This document shows positions 58,174 to 64,000 of a DNA stretch of 64,000 nucleotides, piece after piece. Each line of letters starts with the position of its first letter. Position 1 is the first letter of the stretch. The notes beneath the pieces are model-generated. The model worked only from the letters and a program-made list of their open reading frames with translations. It was not told the origin of the DNA and did no database searches. The position numbers were made by a program, and so were the translations under genes. Origin of the DNA: HGM04593 sp045636125 (lineage in GTDB: Bacteria > Bacteroidota > Bacteroidia > Bacteroidales > Bacteroidaceae); assembly GCA_045636125.1 (NCBI GenBank), contig JAZTWX010000020.1, forward strand, positions 62,001 to 126,000. Direction: 5' to 3'.

Positions 58174-58788
58174 TTATTTGCAGCTGTCGCGCAGCACTAT
58201 CAACGCCTCGGGGCCCATATTGAAGAGAAGGTCCACAATGCTTAAATCCTTTATAAAGCCGTGGCGCGTGGCAAACACCTGGTAGTAGGGTTGCGCTGCG
58301 TAGTTTTCTATAGTATCTATGGCTTTTGGTTCGGCAATTGCTCTTATATCCAGAATATCTTTTCCCGCAGCCTCTTCAGGGGTGAACGACACCGGCCTCT
58401 CTATCCCCAAAAGATTGCACAGGGTAGTGTGCAGGCGCATATTGAAGTCGAGCAGAAAGCCGTCGCGTTCCTCATAGAAGTGGGCAAAATCGTCGGCATA
58501 ATACTCAAAGAAAGGGCTTTTGCGGTAGGCGCTCACAATGGCGTTCCAGTGCAGGTGGCGCCAGTTGCCGTGCTCGCTTATGCGTATGTCGCGCATTGCG
58601 CGGCTGCCGTCGTGTACCACAGGTATTGTGAGGCTCTGCGTGCCGTTCTCCGTTGCTATTATCGCACGGTTGCGGAACGTTTGCTTCACAAATGTGCTGC
58701 CGGTATCCACAATGAGGCTGTCGGCAGCGTATAGCTGCGCATACAAGGGGACGGGTGCAAGGTACAGCGGGTGAGTGAGCAGGTTCAT
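58174..58788 (-). CDS. WbqC-like family protein
   Basis: The 204-residue protein matches the WbqC-like family. It starts with a PLYLAPVPLYAQL block, then TFRNRAIIATENGTQSLTIPV (in parts), HGNWRHLHWNAIVSAYRKSPFFEYY and YQVFATRHGFIKDLSIVDLLFNMGPEA. Family members occur in O-antigen gene clusters and elsewhere. Their chemistry is not settled, although amino-sugar modification has been suggested. Here it stands behind lepB (9 bases) and dapB, a common Bacteroidales order. Confidence 0.85.
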   Translation of the reverse strand: MNLLTHPLYLAPVPLYAQLYAADSLIVDTGSTFVKQTFRNRAIIATENGTQSLTIPVVHDGSRAMRDIRISEHGNWRHLHWNAIVSAYRKSPFFEYYADDFAHFYEERDGFLLDFNMRLHTTLCNLLGIERPVSFTPEEAAGKDILDIRAIAEPKAIDTIENYAAQPYYQVFATRHGFIKDLSIVDLLFNMGPEALIVLRDSCK

Positions 58789-58797
58789 ATTCTCTGT

Positions 58798-60219
58798 TTA
58801 TTTGTAGCTGTCGACGAAACGGAAAAGGCGGTTCCAGCGTATCTTGCCATCGAACAGGCTGCGGTCTTTGTCGAGCGACATCCATATGAGTATGGGTTTG
58901 CCCACAATGTGGTCTTCGGGTACAAAGCCCCAGCAACGCGAGTCGGCGCTGTTGTGGCGGTTGTCGCCCATCATCCAGTAGTAGTCCATCTTGAATGTGT
59001 AGCTTGTGCTCTCTTTGCCGTTGATGAATATCTTTTCTCCCTTTGTTTCGAGTTTGTTGCCCTCGTACACGGCTATGGCGCGTTCGTACACGGGGAGGTT
59101 CTCGAGTGTGAGTGCAATGCTGTCGCCTCGCTTGGGTATCCACACAGGGCCATAATTGTCGAGTGTCCAGTGGGTGTTGCCATTGAGCGGGTATATGCCG
59201 CGCGAGTCGTTGTGGTTGTAGGGTTCAATTGATTTTACAAGCCTTGAGTATTTTTTAAGCTCGGCAAGGCTCTCTGCGGTAAGGGGCAGGAGGGTGCGGC
59301 CGCCGTAGTTGCGCTGCAGGTCGTCTATGCTTATCGACAGCTTGCGGCGCAGTCTTTCGGGTATAGGCGCTGTAAACTCCACCCAATAGTTGAACTGCAC
59401 GTTCTTGGGGGCAACGCTCTTTGTGCCGTTAATGTAAATCTCTTTCTCCTTTATTTCGAGTGTCTCGCCGGGGAGTCCCACGCAACGCTTCACATAATTC
59501 TCGCGGCGGTCGACGGGGCGCCACAGCTTTTCGCCGAACTCTTCGGGGTGCTCCTGTATGTATTTGCTGCCCGCATTGTAGTATAGGTCGTACACGGCAC
59601 GCTGCCTTTCAGCGGGGAGGCTGTCCATTACCACATTGTTGGGGTAGAGGTTTTCGCCAATATAGTAGCACTCGGCGTAGTAATCTATAATCTGCGGGTT
59701 GGTGGTCGCAGTGTCACCGGCGGGGTAGTTGAATACCACGATATCGCCTTTTTCAATATTTTCCCAACCTTTCACACGCTCATAGTCCCACTGCACGCAG
59801 TCGCTGTAACTCTTGCCGCCCGTCAAAGGGATAGTGTGCTGTGTAAGGGGCAGGCTCAGTGGGGTTTGAGGCTTGCGTGCACCGTAGTTCATCTTGCTCA
59901 CAAAGAGGTAGTCGCCCACAAGCAACGACTTTTCGAGCGACGATGAGGGTATTACATAGTTTTGGAAAAAGAAGAGATTTACAAAGTACACGGCCACAAG
60001 GGCAAACACAATTGCGTCCACCCAGCTCATTATGGTGCGCACAACCTTGTTGTCCGACTTTTTCCACCACCCCCAGGGGATGAATTTTGTTATGTAGTTG
60101 TCAATGATGAATGGGATAACAATTATTCCCATCCAGCTCCTTACCCACACAAGAAAGGCTATGTAAAGGGCGAGCACTATGCTCAAAAGGATTATATCCT
60201 TTTTGGTTGGTTTTCTCAT
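58798..60219 (-). CDS. lepB: signal peptidase I
   Basis: LepB cleaves Sec and Tat signal peptides at the outer face of the inner membrane. Two or three N-terminal hydrophobic helices are followed by the catalytic serine box VIPSSSLEKSLLVGDYLFVSK (in parts) and the lysine box NYVKRCVGLPGETLEIKEKEIYING (in parts). Box E is MMGDNRHNSADSRCWGFVPEDHI. At 473 residues it is longer than the 324 of Escherichia coli because of a large insertion between boxes C/D and E (about residues 140-400), a Bacteroidota feature. It is 12 bases behind dapB. Confidence 0.95.
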   Translation of the reverse strand: MRKPTKKDIILLSIVLALYIAFLVWVRSWMGIIVIPFIIDNYITKFIPWGWWKKSDNKVVRTIMSWVDAIVFALVAVYFVNLFFFQNYVIPSSSLEKSLLVGDYLFVSKMNYGARKPQTPLSLPLTQHTIPLTGGKSYSDCVQWDYERVKGWENIEKGDIVVFNYPAGDTATTNPQIIDYYAECYYIGENLYPNNVVMDSLPAERQRAVYDLYYNAGSKYIQEHPEEFGEKLWRPVDRRENYVKRCVGLPGETLEIKEKEIYINGTKSVAPKNVQFNYWVEFTAPIPERLRRKLSISIDDLQRNYGGRTLLPLTAESLAELKKYSRLVKSIEPYNHNDSRGIYPLNGNTHWTLDNYGPVWIPKRGDSIALTLENLPVYERAIAVYEGNKLETKGEKIFINGKESTSYTFKMDYYWMMGDNRHNSADSRCWGFVPEDHIVGKPILIWMSLDKDRSLFDGKIRWNRLFRFVDSYK

Positions 60220-60231
60220 TTCCTGTTTTTA

Positions 60232-60987
60232 CTAAAAGTCGAAAAGGTTGCTCATACCAAGCAGGCCGCTGTGGTTGTTTACATATTCGGCTGCAATAAC
60301 TGCACCAAGAGCAAAGCCGCTGCGGTTCTTTGCATCGTGGGTAATTGTGATGCTGTCGGCGGGCGAGTCGTAGGTGATGGTGTGTATGCCGGGAACCTCG
60401 TCGCGGCGTATGGCATCAATCTTAAGTTCATCGGCTTTGGGGGTAGCGCCGGCTGTTATGCTGCCGTCGGGGTTTGTGAGGTCGCCCATCACCCAGCTGC
60501 TCTTGCGGCCGAGGTTCTCAAGAATACCCTCGGCAAGGGTGATTGCTGTGCCGCTGGGAGCATCGAGCTTGTGTATGTGGTGAGTCTCCTCCATTGCAAC
60601 GTCGTATGTGGGGAAATTGTTCATTATCTTCGCAAGGTAGCGGTTAACTGCCGAGAATATTGCAACGCCCAAGCTGAAATTGCTCGACCAGAAGAGTGTC
60701 TTGCCCTCCTGCTCGCAAAGGCTGCGCATTTCGGCCTCGTTCTGCTGGTACCAGCCTGTGCTGCCGCTCACCACCTTCACGCCGGCTGCCATAGCCCTCT
60801 TGCAGTTGTCGTAAGCCACTGTGGGTGCGGTGAACTCTATTGCAACGTCGGCCGAACGGAACGCCTCGCTGTCAAAATCGTCGCGGTTGTCAATGTCTAT
60901 TATGGATACAATCTCGTGTCCTCTCTCAATGGCTATCTTCTCAATGGTTTTTCCCATTTTGCCATATCCTATAAGTGCAATTTTCAT
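60232..60987 (-). CDS. dapB: 4-hydroxy-tetrahydrodipicolinate reductase
   Basis: DapB acts in lysine and diaminopimelate synthesis. The N-terminal IALIGYGKMGKTIEKIA binds NAD(P)H. The signature EETHHIHKLDAPSGTAITLAEG holds the catalytic His-His and Lys. SSNFSLGVAIFSAVNRYLA is the dimerisation/active-site block. Length 251 fits the short Bacteroidota form. It heads dapB-lepB-wbqC. A TATCTTCG box stands about 30 bases upstream on the minus strand. Confidence 0.95.
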   Translation of the reverse strand: MKIALIGYGKMGKTIEKIAIERGHEIVSIIDIDNRDDFDSEAFRSADVAIEFTAPTVAYDNCKRAMAAGVKVVSGSTGWYQQNEAEMRSLCEQEGKTLFWSSNFSLGVAIFSAVNRYLAKIMNNFPTYDVAMEETHHIHKLDAPSGTAITLAEGILENLGRKSSWVMGDLTNPDGSITAGATPKADELKIDAIRRDEVPGIHTITYDSPADSITITHDAKNRSGFALGAVIAAEYVNNHSGLLGMSNLFDF

Positions 60988-61116
60988 AAAGCGTTGTAAT
61001 TTAATTGTGCGAAGATAGTGAAAAATCTGTAATCTCGCATCGCTTTATTTATTTAAGAGGTTAAAAGATGTTGGCAGGTATAAATAAAAGTAGGGTGTAT
61101 GGCTTTTTTTACGGGG

Positions 61117-62286
61117 TTATTTCTTCAGAAACCTCTTTGCCAAGTACCTGCGCACCGGTTCGTCGTATAGTTTAAGGCAGGCATATGCAAGCAGTATGCT
61201 CACAATTATCACCATTACCGCCACACCCCACGTTTCACCAAGTGTGTATAGCTTCTCTTTAATGAGCCACTTGTAGAAAATATACATTATGGGGTAGTGC
61301 ACTATGTATAGCGGGTAGGAGATGTCGCCCAGGAATTTGTTTATGCGGCCGGTTACGTTGTCGCTGCAGCTGCCACAGGCACCTATCCACACTATGGCAG
61401 GGAACAGCAGGGCGATGCATACAAATTCGTAGAGGCTGTTTATGCTTGCTGTGCCGGTGGAGGCTATGTATGGTACCGAAAATACCATAACGAGCAACAG
61501 TGTGCATATCCAAAATGCTCCTTTTATCTTACCGGGCTTGAATGTGCGGGCAAGCAGCATACCCACCGTAAAGGGGAAGAGCATACGCACAAGGCCACCC
61601 CAAAAGTTAACACTTCCTATTGTCCAGCCCACACCCACCATATCGTACCCCGATATGTTTCCCACAAAGAACCAGGCGTGGACCATGCCGAGTACCACGG
61701 CAAGCGCCGCAAGCGCCTTGGTGGGCAGGCGATGTATGAACAGAGCATACAGAATGTTGCCTATGTATTCGAACCACAGCGACCAAGTGGGGCCGTTGAG
61801 GGGGAACATCTCGCCGTTACCGCGCACTTCGTGGGGTGTGCCGGGCAGAGCGGGTATCATTAACATAGTGAGCAGGGCGGCTATCATCACCCAACTTGTG
61901 GGTGTGGTGGCGCCGTTCCACTGTTTGCACCCTTCTACAAAGAACGCTAAAACACCTATTACGGCGCCCATTACAAGCATTGGGTGCAGGCGTATGAGGC
62001 GGCGTTTGAAGAAACCGCCAATGCTCATTTTGCCCCAACGGTCGTCGTAGGCATAGCTTATTACAAAACCCGAAAGGATGAAAAAGAAATCCACGGCAAT
62101 ATGCCCGTGGTTCAGTGTGGTGATGAGGCCGTTGCCGGCTCCGTTTGTGGTCTCCGCAAAGGCAAAGCCTTCAAAAATATGATACCATAGTACCAACAGG
62201 GCGGCTACGCCGCGCAAGCCGTCGAGTAGTTCATAGTGTGGTTTTGTGTCGGCAAAATGTACCGATGAAAGGGTGGTTTTTTGCAT
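61117..62286 (-). CDS. acyltransferase family 3 membrane protein
   Basis: The 389-residue protein has about ten hydrophobic segments. The N-terminal LLDGLRGVAALLVLWYHIFE carries the acyltransferase-3 R-x10-H pattern, and FFILSGFVISYAYDDRW with RRLIRLHPMLVMG is equally characteristic. GDISYPLYIVHYPIMYIFYK is the conserved C-terminal histidine block. Such enzymes O-acetylate surface polysaccharides or peptidoglycan; the acceptor is unknown. The ATG at 62286 (MQKTTLSS) is preferred to that at 62340, which would add a cysteine-rich segment. It is monocistronic. Confidence 0.88.
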   Translation of the reverse strand: MQKTTLSSVHFADTKPHYELLDGLRGVAALLVLWYHIFEGFAFAETTNGAGNGLITTLNHGHIAVDFFFILSGFVISYAYDDRWGKMSIGGFFKRRLIRLHPMLVMGAVIGVLAFFVEGCKQWNGATTPTSWVMIAALLTMLMIPALPGTPHEVRGNGEMFPLNGPTWSLWFEYIGNILYALFIHRLPTKALAALAVVLGMVHAWFFVGNISGYDMVGVGWTIGSVNFWGGLVRMLFPFTVGMLLARTFKPGKIKGAFWICTLLLVMVFSVPYIASTGTASINSLYEFVCIALLFPAIVWIGACGSCSDNVTGRINKFLGDISYPLYIVHYPIMYIFYKWLIKEKLYTLGETWGVAVMVIIVSILLAYACLKLYDEPVRRYLAKRFLKK

Positions 62287-62429
62287 TTTTTTCTTTGTTA
62301 TTGGTGTTTGCGTGTTGCAAATGTAACATATACTGCACAATTATGCAAAGGGCTACTGTTTACCTGCGTATCGTCGCGCGAAATTTAATATAAATAATAT
62401 TTTATGCCTTTAATTTGAAATTAAATGCC

Positions 62430-62437
62430 TACTTTTG
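62430..62437 (+). promoter_or_regulatory. -7 box of metG
   Basis: TACTTTTG is an exact TAnnTTTG match 63 bases before the ATG. A TTTG lies only 12 bases upstream, so the -33 element is unclear. Confidence 0.5.
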
Positions 62438-62500
62438 CAAGTTACTTTGTAATATGCACCAAAATCGCAGATAAAACAAAAAACAAAATATAAATCTTCT

Positions 62501-64000
62501 ATGGAAAAGAAATTCAAAAGAACCCTTGTGACATCGGCCCTGCCCTATGCCAACGGCCCTGTTCACATAGGTCACCTTGCAGGTGTGTATGTGCCTGCCG
62601 ACATTTATGTACGTTACTTGCGCCTCAAAGGTGAAGATGTGCTCTTCATTGGCGGTAGCGACGAGCACGGCGTGCCCGTTACACAGCGTGCCCGTAAAGA
62701 GGGTATTACTCCGCAGGATGTGGTGGACCGTTACCACAACATCATCAAGGATAGCTTTGAGGGATTCGGTATTTCGTTCGACGTCTATAGCCGTACAACA
62801 TCGGAGACGCATCACAAATTTGCTTCGGAGTTTTTCCGTAAACTTTACGACGACGGCAAGCTTGTGGAGCAGACCTCAATGCAGTTCTACGATGTGAAGA
62901 ACGAAAAGTTCCTCACCGACCGTGATGTGGTGGGCGAGTGCCCCTACTGCCACAAACAGGCTTATGGTAACCAGTGTGAGGAGGGCTGCGGCCGCGCGCT
63001 TGAGCCCACCGAGCTCATAAATCCCCGTTCAAAGGAGACCGGCGAGGCTCCTGTGCTCAAGGAGACAAAGAACTGGTATTTGCCCCTCAACGACTACCAG
63101 CAGTGGCTCAAGGAGTGGATTCTTGAGAACCACAAGGAGTGGCGCCCCAACGTATACGGACAGTGCAAGAGCTGGCTCGACATGGATTTGCAGCCCCGCG
63201 CTATGACACGCGACCTCGACTGGGGTATCCCTGTACCCGTGGAGGGTGCCGAGGGTAAGGTGCTTTACGTGTGGTTCGATGCCCCCATCGGTTACATCTC
63301 CAACACAAAGGAACTGTGCGACAAGGAGCCCGAAAAGCACGGTACTTGGGAGCAGTGGTGGCAGAGCGAGGATACACGCCTTGTGCACTTCATCGGTAAG
63401 GACAACATTGTGTTCCACTGTATCATTTTCCCGGTGATGATGAAGGCTCACGGCAAGTATGTGATGCCCGACAACGTGCCCAGCAACGAATTCCTCAACC
63501 TCGAGGACGACAAAATCTCAACCTCGCGCAACTGGGCCGTGTGGCTCAACGAGTACCTTGTCGACTTCCCCGGCAAGCAGGATGTCCTGCGCTACGTGCT
63601 CACAGCCAACGCTCCCGAGACAAAGGACAATAACTTCACCTGGAAAGATTTCCAGGCACGCAACAACAACGAGCTTGTTGCCGTGTACGGTAACTTTGTG
63701 AACCGCGCTCTTGTGCTCACAAAGAAATATTTCGACGGCAAGGTGCCTGCAGCGGGTGAGTTCACCGAGTATGACAATGCAATAATATCGGAATTTGTTG
63801 ATGTAAAAGGCAAGGTCGAGAGCCTCCTCAACCAATACAAGTTCCGCGATGCACAGAAAGAGGCTATGGAGCTTGCACGCATAGGTAACCGTTACCTTGC
63901 CGAAACAGAGCCCTGGAAATTGGCAAAAACCGACCTTGGCCGTGTTGCCACAATCCTCAACCTCTCTTTGCAGTTGGTTGCGAACCTCTCAATCGCGTTC
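62501..64000 (+). CDS. metG: methionyl-tRNA synthetase (3' end outside window)
   Basis: The frame is open from ATG 62501 to the window end (500 codons). The HIGH motif is LPYANGPVHIGHLAG. A zinc domain follows with CPYCHKQAYGNQCEEGC. The KMSKS loop appears as DDKISTSRNWAVW, a known MetRS variant. Then DVLRYVLTANAPETKDNNFTW starts the anticodon-binding domain, which the window truncates. Whether a C-terminal tRNA-binding (Trbp111-like) domain exists cannot be seen. Confidence 0.96.
   Translation, partial: MEKKFKRTLVTSALPYANGPVHIGHLAGVYVPADIYVRYLRLKGEDVLFIGGSDEHGVPVTQRARKEGITPQDVVDRYHNIIKDSFEGFGISFDVYSRTTSETHHKFASEFFRKLYDDGKLVEQTSMQFYDVKNEKFLTDRDVVGECPYCHKQAYGNQCEEGCGRALEPTELINPRSKETGEAPVLKETKNWYLPLNDYQQWLKEWILENHKEWRPNVYGQCKSWLDMDLQPRAMTRDLDWGIPVPVEGAEGKVLYVWFDAPIGYISNTKELCDKEPEKHGTWEQWWQSEDTRLVHFIGKDNIVFHCIIFPVMMKAHGKYVMPDNVPSNEFLNLEDDKISTSRNWAVWLNEYLVDFPGKQDVLRYVLTANAPETKDNNFTWKDFQARNNNELVAVYGNFVNRALVLTKKYFDGKVPAAGEFTEYDNAIISEFVDVKGKVESLLNQYKFRDAQKEAMELARIGNRYLAETEPWKLAKTDLGRVATILNLSLQLVANLSIAF

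Overview
The window is chromosomal DNA of a Bacteroidota member, most probably order Bacteroidales. Three things point there. The promoters that can be read have the TAnnTTTG -7 box with a TTTG -33 box about 19-21 bases upstream, and Shine-Dalgarno sites are weak. A PorZ-type component of the type IX secretion system is encoded. The gene families and clusters are typical of the order: RibBA, LptF/G-type permease with a long insert, START-like protein, frdC-A-B, and mnmG-apt-uvrC-dtd-mazG-deoC. Most genes are housekeeping genes.

Region by region: 1-3.5 kb holds the end of an alpha/beta hydrolase, recR, a small membrane protein, a GT2 glycosyltransferase and a GNAT acetyltransferase. At 3.58 kb is tRNA-Asp. 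A 3.1-kb AT-rich island sits in its 3' end, bounded by a 16-bp direct repeat, and carries a complete DpnII-type restriction-modification system (two adenine methyltransferases and a GATC endonuclease) but no integrase. 6.9-10.4 kb encodes surface glycan functions (GT9, GDP-fucose synthesis by gmd/fcl). 10.5-23.8 kb holds a tiny ORF, VanZ-like, CYTH, RF2, a probable ArgE, YbeY, an SpmA/SpmB fusion, RuvB, a flippase, tRNA-Met, a START-like protein, an Lpt permease, RibBA and an aspartate aminotransferase.

At 23.8-24.6 kb lies the largest gene-free stretch. It is very AT-rich, has several DnaA-box-like 9-mers of the form TGTTnATAA, contains a long inverted repeat, and coincides with an apparent change of strand composition (C/A-leaning + strand to the left, G/T-leaning to the right). 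I propose it as a candidate chromosomal replication origin.

24.6-31.4 kb is one minus-strand operon, leuS-yitT-rdgB-porZ. 31.5-43.6 kb holds mutS, catalase, lgt, ychF, an ECF sigma-factor trio, an acyltransferase and polA. 43.7-50.8 kb holds a polyprenyl synthase and the mnmG-apt-uvrC-dtd-mazG-deoC operon, whose upstream region carries a 76-bp tandem duplication. 51.2-54.7 kb encodes succinate dehydrogenase/fumarate reductase, 54.9-58.1 kb the complete proline pathway (proC-proB-proA), 58.2-61.0 kb dapB-lepB-wbqC, then a second acyltransferase and the first 500 codons of metG, which runs off the window. Compositional statements rest on hand counts of sample lines, and family assignments on recognised motifs without database searches.
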